A stretch of DNA of 64,000 bases from Microbacterium nymphoidis (GTDB taxonomy: Bacteria > Actinomycetota > Actinomycetes > Actinomycetales > Microbacteriaceae). Under the pieces are notes generated by a model. It had not been told where the DNA came from. It did no database searches and saw nothing but the letters and a program-made list of their open reading frames with translations. Below are positions 29,366 to 38,371 of this stretch, one piece after another. Every line of letters starts with the position of its first letter. Position 1 is the first letter of the stretch. The translations under genes were made by a program, and so were the position numbers. The stretch spans positions 62,001 to 126,000 of the forward strand of contig NZ_JAJNOD010000006.1 in NCBI RefSeq assembly GCF_021044885.1, given 5' to 3'.

Positions 29366-30163
29366 TCAGCGCACCGATCCCAGCAGCGTGTTCACGCGCT
29401 CGCTCTGAATGTCCAGGGCGCGTGCCTCCCGTTCGCGACGCACCACCGCCACCGCGCGCAGGAAGGTCTCCGCGTCCACCGGTGGAACCGGCGACACCCA
29501 CTGCGCCGCCTCGGCCGCCAGCTCCTGCGCGATGCGGGCGCGTGCCCCCGGCATGAGATTCGCCGACTGAGCGAGGAACTGGGTGATCCGGCGTGAGAGG
29601 CGAACCGGAAGCCGTCCGGCGTCGGCGAGCTGGGCCCAGCCGGTGAGTGCGGGCGGCAGCACGAGCACATGCTCGGGCACCTGCGGGGTGCGTGTGCGTT
29701 CGCAGTAGGCACCGGAGACGAGATCCCCGAGCCGCTGCGAACGCGGGGTGAACGCGCCCACCAGGAAGGCCAGGCCCCCGAAGGTCATGTAGATCTCGAG
29801 AACGCCGATGAGTGCACGGATGAAGGCATGCCGGAAACCCGTCGTCCCGCCGTCGGAGCGGACGATCCGCCCGCCCACCACCAGCTTCCCGACGCTCCGT
29901 CCGCGGGTGATGGTCTCCACGGCGGTCGGGACGACAACGAACGCCAGCACGATCACGCTGATCTGGATGATGGCGAACACCGACGCGTCGACACCGGAGG
30001 CGAACAGCGCGGCGAAGGCTCCGATGATGATCGCGTAGCCGATGAGCATGTCGATCACGGCGCCGAGCGCCCGCATCATGAGCCCCAGCGGCTGCACGTC
30101 GAGGGCCACCGCCTCACCGGTGAGGATCTCATCCTGATGGATCGAGCCGACGACAGCAGACAT
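29366..30163 (-). CDS. RDD-family membrane protein
   Basis: 265 residues. Residues about 15-150 form the RDD domain: LMMRALGAVIDMLIGYAII (Arg-x-Ala and Asp of the name motif), about four helices, TRGRSVGKLVVGGRIV and RRALIGVLEIY-like region with QRLGDLVSGAYC. The C-terminal 100 residues are soluble and helical, rich in Arg and Ala. RDD proteins are membrane proteins of mostly unknown or transport function. The ATG at 30163 leaves only 17 bases to the divergent SpoIIM-like gene; upstream frame extension is rejected because it would run into that gene. In M. tuberculosis the equivalent pair is Rv3694c/Rv3695. Confidence 0.85.
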   Translation of the reverse strand: MSAVVGSIHQDEILTGEAVALDVQPLGLMMRALGAVIDMLIGYAIIIGAFAALFASGVDASVFAIIQISVIVLAFVVVPTAVETITRGRSVGKLVVGGRIVRSDGGTTGFRHAFIRALIGVLEIYMTFGGLAFLVGAFTPRSQRLGDLVSGAYCERTRTPQVPEHVLVLPPALTGWAQLADAGRLPVRLSRRITQFLAQSANLMPGARARIAQELAAEAAQWVSPVPPVDAETFLRAVAVVRREREARALDIQSERVNTLLGSVR

Positions 30164-30166
30164 GGG

Positions 30167-30172
30167 TACAGT
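30167..30172 (+). promoter_or_regulatory. -10 hexamer of spoIIM-like gene, overlapping divergent start region
   Basis: TACAGT, eight bases, then the ATG at 30181. The whole intergenic gap is 17 bases, so the -35 region must lie inside the RDD gene. The overlapping minus-strand hexamer TTTACT is six bases from the RDD ATG. Confidence 0.45.
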
Positions 30173-30180
30173 AAACACCA

Positions 30181-31170
30181 ATGGATCTGGACGCATTGCG
30201 AAGCAGACGCCGGGGGGAGTGGGATCGCCTCGACGAGCTGTCGCGATCGCGCACACTCTCCGGCGCGGACGTGGATGAGCTGGTGGTGCGCTATCGGGCG
30301 GCATCAGCCGACCTCTCCGACATCAAGACCTCGGCGGGACGAACGCAGCTCGGTGACGCGCTCTCGGTCACGATCGCCCGCGCCCGCCACCGGCTGACCG
30401 GTGCTGGGGAGAACATTGCCCGGCAGGTCCCGCGCTTCTTCGCGCTCCAGCTGCCCGCGGCGCTGTACCGACTGCGCTGGACGACTCTGGCCATCGCCGT
30501 GGCGACCCTCGGCATCGCCGCACTCGCGGCGTTGTGGATCTCCGCGGACCCGGCCCTGATCGCCACCCTCGGCTCGCAGGCGCAGTTGCAGCAGTATGCG
30601 GAGAACGACTTCACCGACTACTACGAGCCCGGAGCGGCGTTCGCCGGCCAGGTGTGGACGAACAACGCCTGGATCGCCGCCCAGTGCGTGATGTTCGGCG
30701 TCACGGGGATCTTCCCCGTGTACGTGATCATGAGCAACGCCGTCAACCTCGGTGTCGCGGGTGCCGTGATGCTGGCGTTCGATCGCGGTGACGTGCTGAT
30801 CCTCAGCCTGCTGCCGCACGGCCTCCTGGAACTGACCAGCATCTTCGTCGCTGCGGCGGCGGGTCTTCACGTGTTCTGGGCCTGGATCGCGCCCGGGCGT
30901 CGCACGCGCGGCGAGTCACTGGCAGCCGCCGGGCGAGCACTGGCGACCACGGTGATCGGGCTCATCCTGTCGCTGGCCCTGTCCGGGCTGGTGGAGGGCT
31001 TCGTCACCGGCCAGCCCTGGCCGTCCGCGGTGAAGATCACCATCGGCGCGCTGGCTCTCGGAATCTTCCTCTTCTACATGCTGGTCATCGGACGCTGGGC
31101 CACCCGTCGTGGCGAGACCGGCGACCTCACGGAGTACGAAGCCGGCACCCCGACGCTGTACGCGGGCTGA
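30181..31170 (+). CDS. Stage II sporulation protein M-like membrane protein
   Basis: 329 residues of the SpoIIM family, which in non-sporulating actinobacteria is of unknown role. The N-terminal soluble helical part (1-95) is followed by about five or six helices with NNAWIAAQCVMFGVTGIFPV, NAVNLGVAG and LLPHGLLELTSIFVAAAAG, the signature region with conserved Pro-His-Gly-x-x-Glu. Divergent from the RDD gene; the two are paired in many actinobacteria next to MoxR-DUF58 genes, which here lie 3 kb away. Confidence 0.88.
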   Translation: MDLDALRSRRRGEWDRLDELSRSRTLSGADVDELVVRYRAASADLSDIKTSAGRTQLGDALSVTIARARHRLTGAGENIARQVPRFFALQLPAALYRLRWTTLAIAVATLGIAALAALWISADPALIATLGSQAQLQQYAENDFTDYYEPGAAFAGQVWTNNAWIAAQCVMFGVTGIFPVYVIMSNAVNLGVAGAVMLAFDRGDVLILSLLPHGLLELTSIFVAAAAGLHVFWAWIAPGRRTRGESLAAAGRALATTVIGLILSLALSGLVEGFVTGQPWPSAVKITIGALALGIFLFYMLVIGRWATRRGETGDLTEYEAGTPTLYAG

Positions 31171-31182
31171 CCGGCAGGAACG

Positions 31183-31219
31183 GCGATGGGGCGGGACCGG
31201 ATCGGTCCCGCCCCATCGC
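31183..31219. terminator. Strong hairpin between spoIIM-like and aquaporin genes
   Basis: Perfect 17-bp stem with three-base loop GAT (arms 31183-31199 and 31203-31219), nine bases before the end of the aquaporin gene. It serves both convergent genes. Confidence 0.75.
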
Positions 31220-31227
31220 TCGCGTGC

Positions 31228-32022
31228 TCAGCGCTTCTGGACGTTGTCGAACAGGGCGCGGTAGGAGAAGCCGGCCAGCAGACCGCCGACGATGGGGAAC
31301 ACGATGAAGACCCACAGCATCGACAGCGCATCGGCGCCGCCGTAGATCGCAGTAGCCAGCGAGCGGGCCGGGTTCACGGACGCGTTGTCCACCGGTACCG
31401 CGACGAGGAGGATCAGCGTCAGCGAGAGACCGATCACCAGGCCGCCGAACTGCGTGCCGCGCTTGGCATGCGTGACGCCGAGGATGACGAAGAGGAACAC
31501 GGCGGTCAGGATCACCTCGATGATGATCGCCGCCGGCATGTCGAACCCGCCGGGGGAGAGCCTGCCCCAGCCGTTGCTGGCGAATCCGCTGTCCTGTGCG
31601 GACGTGAGCCATCCGGCGGGACCGAACAGGCCGATCAGCACCAGCGCGCTGCTGGCGACCACGCCACCGACGACCTGCGCGATGATGTAGGGCAGCGTGT
31701 CCTTCCACGCGAATCGTCCCGCGGCGGCGAGACCGAGGGTGACGGCGGGGTTGAAGTGTCCGCCCGAGATCGGGCCGAACGCGTACGCGCCCATGATGAC
31801 GCTGAGACCCACCGCGACCGCGGCGACGACGGGGACGATACCCGGAGCCGGCGCGTTCTGGACGTCGGCGAGATGAGAGCTGAAGAGGGCCGCGCCGATC
31901 AGGCCGAACACCAGCAGGAAGGTGCCGAGAGCCTCGGCCGCCAGCTTCGAGCCCATGGTGGGCTCGGCGCTGGCCGATGCAGCAGACGCGGGGCTTTTGC
32001 CCGTGCGCGGATCACGACTCAT
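31228..32022 (-). CDS. aqpZ: MIP-family channel (aquaporin) with unusual selectivity filter
   Basis: 264 residues, six helices and both NPA boxes: GGHFNPAVT and DNASVNPARS. Aligned by eye to E. coli AqpZ, the aromatic/arginine filter positions Phe43, His174, Thr183 and Arg189 correspond to Val, Leu, Ala and Arg, so only the Arg is kept and the pore should be wider and less polar than a water channel. ATG at 32022 has GGAG six bases upstream. It follows fur and katA on the same strand but behind a strong terminator, so it has its own promoter. H2O2 or another small solute is a possible substrate. Confidence 0.88.
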   Translation of the reverse strand: MSRDPRTGKSPASAASASAEPTMGSKLAAEALGTFLLVFGLIGAALFSSHLADVQNAPAPGIVPVVAAVAVGLSVIMGAYAFGPISGGHFNPAVTLGLAAAGRFAWKDTLPYIIAQVVGGVVASSALVLIGLFGPAGWLTSAQDSGFASNGWGRLSPGGFDMPAAIIIEVILTAVFLFVILGVTHAKRGTQFGGLVIGLSLTLILLVAVPVDNASVNPARSLATAIYGGADALSMLWVFIVFPIVGGLLAGFSYRALFDNVQKR

Positions 32023-32150
32023 TTGATACTCCGTTCGAACGACTGTTGTGGGGGCACCGCTGGTTCGTCGCTGATCGTATCGGCCCCGCGCTTTCCCGGG
32101 GAGAGCGACGCACACCTAGCCGCAAAGCTGTGTCATCGGCTCCGCACGCA

Positions 32151-32186
32151 AAAAGGGGGCCGGACCATGTGGTCCGGCCCCCTTTT
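32151..32186 (-). terminator. Rho-independent terminator of katA
   Basis: Sixteen-base-pair stem (32151-32166 with 32171-32186) and loop ATGT. Read on the minus strand, the stem ends in a T-run at 32150-32154, the classic form and rare in this window. Confidence 0.9.
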
Positions 32187-32198
32187 GAGGGTGAGCGA

Positions 32199-33650
32199 TC
32201 AGGCGCCGACGCGCTGGCGGATGGTGGCGCCGAGGGTGGCGTCCACATTCGTCCAGTACTGGATGAAGCGCTCCTTGATGCGGTCCTGCGTGAGGGCGGC
32301 GTACTGACCGAGCAGCACCTCCAGGAAGCGGGCCTTCTGGGCATCGTCGTACACGTCGCGGTACAGGGTTCCGGCCTGGCCGAAGTCGTCGTCCTCGGCG
32401 TGCAGCGTGTACGCGGAGCGCACGAGCTCGCCGTCGTTCTCCCAGCTGCCCTCGACACCGCGTGCCGGGTCGGCCGCGGGGCCACCGTAGGAGTTCGGGG
32501 TGTAGACGCGGGCGTCCGCCGGGTTGAACAGGAACTGCATGTTGCCCTCGTGCATGTAGTTGTTCACGGGGGCGGCGTGCGGCTGGTTCACCGGCAGCTG
32601 GTTGTAGTTGGTGCCGATGCGGTGGCGCTGTGCGTCCGGGTAGGCGAACACGCGTGCCATGAGCATCTTGTCCGGCGAGATGCCGGTTCCGGGGACCTGG
32701 TTGCCGGGCGAGAAGGCGGCCTGCTCGATCTCCGCGAAGAAGTTCTGCGGGTTGCGGTTCAGCGTGAAGTGGCCCACCGGGATGAGCGGGTAGTCCGCGT
32801 GCGACCACGTCTTGGTGAGGTCGAACGGGTTGAAGCGATAGGTCTTCGCCTCCTCGTACGGCATGATCTGGACCGAGACGTCCCAGGTGGGGAAGTCGCC
32901 GTTCTCGATGGCCGTGAACAGATCGCGACGGTAGTAGTCCGCGTCCGCACCGGCGATGCGCTCGGCCTCTTCCGGGGACATCGCCACGACACCCTGACGG
33001 GTGTGGAAGTGGTACTTGACCCAGAACCGCTCGCCGGCGGCGTTGATCCACTGGTAGGTGTGCGAGCCGTAGCCGTTGAGGTGCCGCCACGACTTCGACA
33101 GACCGCGGTCGCCCATGAGGTAGGTCACCTGGTGCGCGCTCTCAGGCGAGAGCGTCCAGAAGTCCCACTGCATGTCCGCATCGCGCAGACCCGACTGACC
33201 GAGGCGCTTCTGGGAGTGGATGAAGTCGGGGAACTTGATCCCGTCGCGGATGAAGAACGTGGGGGTGTTGTTTCCCACGATGTCGAGGTTGCCCTCCGTG
33301 GTGTAGAAGCGCAGCGAGAAGCCGCGCACGTCGCGCCAGGTGTCGGGGGAGCCCTGCTCACCGGCGACGGAGCTGAAGCGGATGAGCGTCTCGCTGGTGG
33401 TGCCCTTCTGGAACACCGCCGCGCGGGTGTACTGCGACACGTCCTCGGTGATGACGAGCTCGCCGAATGCCCCGCCGCCCTTGGCGTGCGGGTTGCGCTC
33501 CGGCACGCGCTCGCGGTTGAAGGAGGCGAGTTTCTCCACCAGGTAGCGGTCGTGAAGGGCGGTGACACCGTCAGCGCCGACCGTCAGCGAGAACTGGTCG
33601 CTGGCGACGGGCGTGCCGGTCTGGGTGGTGGTGAAGTTGGCTTCAGCCAT
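32199..33650 (-). CDS. katA: Monofunctional haem catalase
   Basis: 483 residues; decomposes H2O2 to water and oxygen in the cytoplasm. Catalytic His55 in [13 protein letters not shown], the distal Asn region [17 protein letters not shown], and the proximal haem-ligand Tyr in [13 protein letters not shown] near residue 337. Small-subunit clade by length. ATG at 33650 has AAGGA six bases upstream; the ATG at 33656 would abut that site. The start lies eight bases inside the 3' end of the Fur-family gene, so the two form an operon. The strong terminator follows. Confidence 0.95.
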   Translation of the reverse strand: MAEANFTTTQTGTPVASDQFSLTVGADGVTALHDRYLVEKLASFNRERVPERNPHAKGGGAFGELVITEDVSQYTRAAVFQKGTTSETLIRFSSVAGEQGSPDTWRDVRGFSLRFYTTEGNLDIVGNNTPTFFIRDGIKFPDFIHSQKRLGQSGLRDADMQWDFWTLSPESAHQVTYLMGDRGLSKSWRHLNGYGSHTYQWINAAGERFWVKYHFHTRQGVVAMSPEEAERIAGADADYYRRDLFTAIENGDFPTWDVSVQIMPYEEAKTYRFNPFDLTKTWSHADYPLIPVGHFTLNRNPQNFFAEIEQAAFSPGNQVPGTGISPDKMLMARVFAYPDAQRHRIGTNYNQLPVNQPHAAPVNNYMHEGNMQFLFNPADARVYTPNSYGGPAADPARGVEGSWENDGELVRSAYTLHAEDDDFGQAGTLYRDVYDDAQKARFLEVLLGQYAALTQDRIKERFIQYWTNVDATLGATIRQRVGA

Positions 33651-34092
33651 GTCCATTCCTTTCGCAGTCTGAACAGATGGCACGGAAGGTGACGGTTGCT
33701 TCCAACACGCGCATTCCGTGGTCTTGAGAGGGAATCAAGCAGGGGGCGTGCCCGACGGTGCACTCCACGTCCTCCACCCGCCCGCAGACGATGCACTGCA
33801 GATGGTGGTGGTTGTCGACGTACTCGAGTTCGTAGAGGGCGCGATCGGCATCGGGCAGGCTCACGCGGCGGACGATGCCCGCGTCGGTGAGATCTCCCAC
33901 CACGCCGTGCACGGTCGGCAGGGCAATGCCCGGGACCGCGTCGCGGATCGCGCCGTGGATGGCATCGACCGAGGCATGGGGGTGGGTGGCGAGAGCGGTG
34001 TACACCGCCACGCGCTGCGCGGTGACCCGGAGACCGGCACCGCGCAGCACGTTCGCCACGTGCTCCGCCGTCGGTTTCTCCCGGTGTGCCAT
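33643..34092 (-). CDS. furA: Fur-family peroxide/iron regulator upstream of katA
   Basis: 149 residues. Winged-helix domain (about 12-85, [25 protein letters not shown]), metal site HHH with [15 protein letters not shown], and a second CxxC (CSDC) near the C-terminus, which together would give the Cys4 structural zinc site of PerR/FurA proteins. Overlap with katA means the regulator controls catalase and itself, as furA-katG in mycobacteria. ATG at 34092 follows TAGACT by seven bases, implying a leaderless message. Whether it senses peroxide or iron cannot be settled by reading. Confidence 0.9.
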   Translation of the reverse strand: MAHREKPTAEHVANVLRGAGLRVTAQRVAVYTALATHPHASVDAIHGAIRDAVPGIALPTVHGVVGDLTDAGIVRRVSLPDADRALYELEYVDNHHHLQCIVCGRVEDVECTVGHAPCLIPSQDHGMRVLEATVTFRAICSDCERNGHG

Positions 34093-34099
34093 GCCGTCG

Positions 34100-34105
34100 A
34101 GTCTA
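34100..34105 (-). promoter_or_regulatory. -10 hexamer of leaderless furA-katA message
   Basis: Minus-strand TAGACT, seven bases, then the ATG at 34092. The hexamer TTTACG lies 18 bases further upstream in the -35 position and is part of a palindrome. Confidence 0.6.
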
Positions 34106-34123
34106 CGCGCTTTTCTGACTCAT

Positions 34124-34135
34124 TCGTAAATACGA
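34124..34135. promoter_or_regulatory. Palindrome TCGTAAATACGA over the furA -35 region
   Basis: Perfect 5-bp arms TCGTA/TACGA with AA between, inside an AT-rich patch. It overlaps the expected -35 of furA-katA, the place where an autorepressing Fur protein would bind. Confidence 0.5.
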
Positions 34136-34171
34136 CTCGCCCGTGATTCGATGCCATCGTCGTATGGCGCA

Positions 34172-34218
34172 CTCCGTGGGCGGAGGTCGCCGCGTTGCGC
34201 GGATTCTCGCCCACAGAG
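34172..34218 (-). terminator. Two-tier hairpin after the DUF58 gene
   Basis: Outer arms CTCCGTGGGCG (34172-34182) and CGCCCACAGAG (34208-34218) pair at 10 of 11 positions plus one G-T; the loop holds an inner CCGCG-TTG-CGCGG hairpin (34190-34202). It ends the MoxR-DUF58 operon. Confidence 0.5.
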
Positions 34219-34232
34219 AGAGGTCTCGCGGG

Positions 34233-35540
34233 CTAGAGCCGGCCCTGGGCCTTGAGCTCGAGGTAGCGATCGGCGATGCGTGGCGGCAGGTCCTCGGGTG
34301 TGTCGGCGATGGCGTCGCCGCCCGAGCGCTCCACGGCGTAGGCGACGAGTGCCGCCTCGTGCGCGGTCTGCTCTCCGGCCGCCGCCCGGTAGACGGCGTC
34401 GGCATCTCCGCGCTCGGCAGCGATCTCATCCAGCGCGGTGTCCGTCGCCGACCCCACCACCAGCCGCGCGCCCCGCGGGACCAGCCCGAGCGAGGTCAGG
34501 AAGGCTCGCGAGCTCAGCGGCTCGTCCTGCGCGGTGAGGATGACCAGCAGCGACGGGCGCACGCCCAGCGCGCGGGTCTGGGCAAGCGCCGCATCCCAGT
34601 CGGTGTCGATCAGCTGCGCATCGACACCCGCCATTGCGTCGGTGAGCGCGGGCAGCAGCCCGGGGCCGTCCACGCCGGTCACCCGTGCCCGAACGACGCG
34701 ATCGAACATCAGAAGGTGCACGTGATCACCGGCTCGCTGTGCCAGCGCCGCGAGCAGCAGCGTGGCCTCCATGGCGGCGTCCAGGCGCGTGGCATCGCCC
34801 ACACGGGTGGCAGCCGTGCGCCCGGTGTCGATGATCACCACGACGTGCCGGTCACGCTCGGGCCGCCAGGTGCGGAGCATCGTCGTGCCGGCACGGGCGG
34901 TGGCACGCCAGTCGATCGAGCGGACGTCGTCACCGCGGACGTACTCGCGCAGCGAGTCGAACTCCGTGCCCTGCCCGCGCACCTGGATGGACGTGTTGCC
35001 GTCGAGCTCCTTGAGCCGCGCCACGCGGGAGGCCAGGTGCCTTCGCGAGGAGAACGCCGGGAGCACCCGGATGCGGCCTTCACTGTGCAGGCTCGCCTGT
35101 CGGCCGGCCAGGCCCAGGGGGCCGGCCGAACGCACGGTGACGAAGGCGCTGCGCAGTTCACCCCGGCGCCGGGGGAGAAGCGCAATGACGATCGAGCGTC
35201 GCTCCCCCGCAGGGATGACGACGTGCTCGCGGCGTTGCGGCGCGCCGGCCGTCGGCTGCCAGGCATCTCGCACCACCAGGACAGCGCGCCGAGCACCGTG
35301 GTTGGTGAGGATCAGCTCGGTGCGGACCGGCTCCCCGAGACGTGAGCGCCCGGGGACGTCCCGGTCCACCGCGAGCCGTCGGGGATCTGCGGCGAGGGCG
35401 GTGTCCGCGACCACGAGGGCGAGCACCAGCACCACCCACAACAGCAGCATCGTCCAGGCACTGATGCCCATGCTCGGAGAGAGCACGACGGGCACCACGC
35501 CGAGGGCGAGGACAACGGGGGCACGGCCGGTCAGATACAC
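34233..35540 (-). CDS. DUF58 protein
   Basis: 435 residues. Two helices at the N-terminus (about 9-25 and 28-48), a beta-rich middle, and the DUF58 signature EFDSLREYVRGDDVRSIDW at about 194-212 followed by ARAG and a von Willebrand A-like half with VVVIIDTGRT (MIDAS-like Asp). DUF58 proteins work with MoxR ATPases, probably in protein or envelope complex assembly. GTG start at 35540, one base after the moxR stop. Last gene of a five-gene operon. Confidence 0.9.
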   Translation of the reverse strand: MYLTGRAPVVLALGVVPVVLSPSMGISAWTMLLLWVVLVLALVVADTALAADPRRLAVDRDVPGRSRLGEPVRTELILTNHGARRAVLVVRDAWQPTAGAPQRREHVVIPAGERRSIVIALLPRRRGELRSAFVTVRSAGPLGLAGRQASLHSEGRIRVLPAFSSRRHLASRVARLKELDGNTSIQVRGQGTEFDSLREYVRGDDVRSIDWRATARAGTTMLRTWRPERDRHVVVIIDTGRTAATRVGDATRLDAAMEATLLLAALAQRAGDHVHLLMFDRVVRARVTGVDGPGLLPALTDAMAGVDAQLIDTDWDAALAQTRALGVRPSLLVILTAQDEPLSSRAFLTSLGLVPRGARLVVGSATDTALDEIAAERGDADAVYRAAAGEQTAHEAALVAYAVERSGGDAIADTPEDLPPRIADRYLELKAQGRL

Positions 35541-35541
35541 G

Positions 35542-36512
<971 letters not shown>

Positions 36513-36516
<4 letters not shown>

Positions 36517-37691
36517 GAGCGCTTCCCTTCGGTTCGTACGGCGGCGCGGATCGCCGCTTCCCATTGTGCGAGTCGGTCGCTGAGCTCGACGAGCTCGGCG
36601 TCGGTGCCCGGCTCCGGGCCGGTGAGGAGGGCTCGCAGGGCGTCACGGGGGCCGGCGACAGCGGCCGCGGCCGCCTCGATCACAGCATCCGTGGTCGCAC
36701 CGCGTCCCATTCCGAGGAGGCGGCCCAGCTCGGCGGTGCTGCGCCGGCGGAGGATACGCGCCGCGTGCCCGGTGTCCCGAGCCCGTGCATAGAGGCGGGC
36801 GCGCCCCTCCAGGGTCTCCGATGCCCGGACCGTGACCGGCAGCCGCTCCGCGACCAGAGGACCGAATCGCCGGCCGCGCCAGATCGCCGCGACCGCAGCG
36901 GTCAGTGCCAGAAGCACGAGTGCGGGGGTGACCCACCCGGGGGTGAGATCGGCCAGAGTGGCATCCGAGGTGCCCTGCGCATCGCTGTCGTTCCAGCTGG
37001 GGACGTACCAGACGAGCGAGTCGTGCTGGCCGAGGAGGGCCAGCGCCAGCGCCGCGTTGCCGTTCTCGGTGATGTGCGCGTTCGTGAACAGCAGTGATGC
37101 ATCCAGCGCGGTCACCGTTCGCCCCTCGCCCGACTGCGAGATCAGCGCCGCGCCACCGCCCGCGGGGAAACAGGCGATCTCGCCGCCCGTCATCAGGGCG
37201 CCGGGACGGATCGTTCCGGCGCTACTCGCGGCGGGGAGGTCGCAGTGCGCGTCGACCGCTGTCGTTCCGTAGCCGACGATCTCCGCGCCCGGGATGGCCA
37301 GATCCAGCACGGCGGAGCTCGGGCTCAGCAGCACCGTGGCGGGCGCCGCGTCGATCATCGCCCGAACCGAGTCATCCGACAGTGCGAACGGATCGGGAAG
37401 CACGAGCGTGCCTGCACCGCCGTCGAGCAGCTGGGTGACGTCCGAACGGGCGCGCACCACCTCCACCGTGACGCCGTGATCGCGCAGCACTTCGACCAGA
37501 GCCCGGTAGCCGTCGGGGCCGTGGCTTTCGGGATCGGTGCGATCCTTCTCCGACACCGTGAACGCGCTCGCGGACCACAGCAGCAGCCCGGAGGCGACGG
37601 CGACGATGACGACCACGACGAGCCACCCTCGCCATCCCCGCCGGCGGCGGGAGACCAGCGGCGTGCCCGCCTCCTGCGCTGTGCGGGTCAT
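36513..37691 (-). CDS. DUF4350 membrane protein
   Basis: 392 residues. Helix near the N-terminus (about 24-42), an extracytoplasmic GATase-like domain (about 48-240) with DPESHGPDGYRALVEVL and TLVLPDPFALSD, a second helix (about 254-274), then a cytoplasmic helical tail with ETLEGRARLYARARD and a LGRLLGMGRGA block. DUF4350 proteins are standard members of MoxR-DUF58 operons and have no assigned activity. ATG start overlaps the DUF4129 stop, and its own stop overlaps the moxR start. Confidence 0.88.
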
Positions 37692-38371
37692 ACGGTCACC
37701 GCCGTGAGCTCCGGGAGGGCGGCGGGACGGGTGCGCTCCAGGCGCTCGTCGGTGCCGGTGATGCGCTCGAACGCGTCGGCGGTGCCGGGCTGTCGGAGGT
37801 AACGGACGGCGTCGAACAGGTCTGCCGCGATGTTCAGCTCTGCGACCTCGCCGGGGAACGCGGCGGCAGCCTGCGCCGCGAAGGCGTGCACGGTGGCTCC
37901 GGGCCCGAGGCGCACCGCTCCGCGTTCGGACAGGCCGCGCGCCAGTGCCCGGAAGCGGAGGATCACGGCTTCATCCCAGTCGCTCGCCGCGGCTGCCTGG
38001 CGGGCCGCGCGTCGGAGCTCTGCGGCGGTGCGGGTCTCCTCCTCGCCGAAGAGCAGGTCGTCGGCGGTGAGCCGCGACGTCGCGCGTGCCCGCGGCACAC
38101 CCCACACGATGACGGCCGCGACGATGATCGCCACGATCAGCACACCGATGATGGCGGCGACGACCATGCCGCCGCCCGGTCCGATCTGCGGATTGAGGAT
38201 GCTCGAGATGAAATCGCTGATGGCCTTCGCCATCTGGTCGAACCAGGTGGGCTGGGCCTCGGCGTAGGCCGGCTTGGCCAGCTCGTCCTCGAGCCAGGAG
38301 CGGGCCTCGTCCGGGTCCGGAACCAGGGGGATCTCGGAGAATCCGATCACGTCAGCGGGACTGCTCATCAT
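37688..38371 (-). CDS. DUF4129 membrane protein
   Basis: 227 residues from ATG 38371 (a second ATG follows directly at 38368). Extracytoplasmic start (1-60) with FSEIPLVPDPDEARSWL, one membrane helix (about 69-93), then the DUF4129 domain with TADDLLFGEEETRTAAELRRAA, WDEAVILRFRALARGL and a VRYLRQPGT end. Often adjacent to transglutaminase or MoxR-DUF58 genes. It overlaps the preceding gene by about 20 bases. No obvious ribosome-binding site, so translation probably depends on coupling. Confidence 0.8.
   Translation of the reverse strand: MMSSPADVIGFSEIPLVPDPDEARSWLEDELAKPAYAEAQPTWFDQMAKAISDFISSILNPQIGPGGGMVVAAIIGVLIVAIIVAAVIVWGVPRARATSRLTADDLLFGEEETRTAAELRRAARQAAAASDWDEAVILRFRALARGLSERGAVRLGPGATVHAFAAQAAAAFPGEVAELNIAADLFDAVRYLRQPGTADAFERITGTDERLERTRPAALPELTAVTV

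Noticed and set aside
32032..32041. CGTTCGAACG palindrome upstream of the aquaporin as a LexA box
   Set aside because: The actinobacterial SOS box has TCGAAC and GTTCGA separated by four bases; this short palindrome does not fit.
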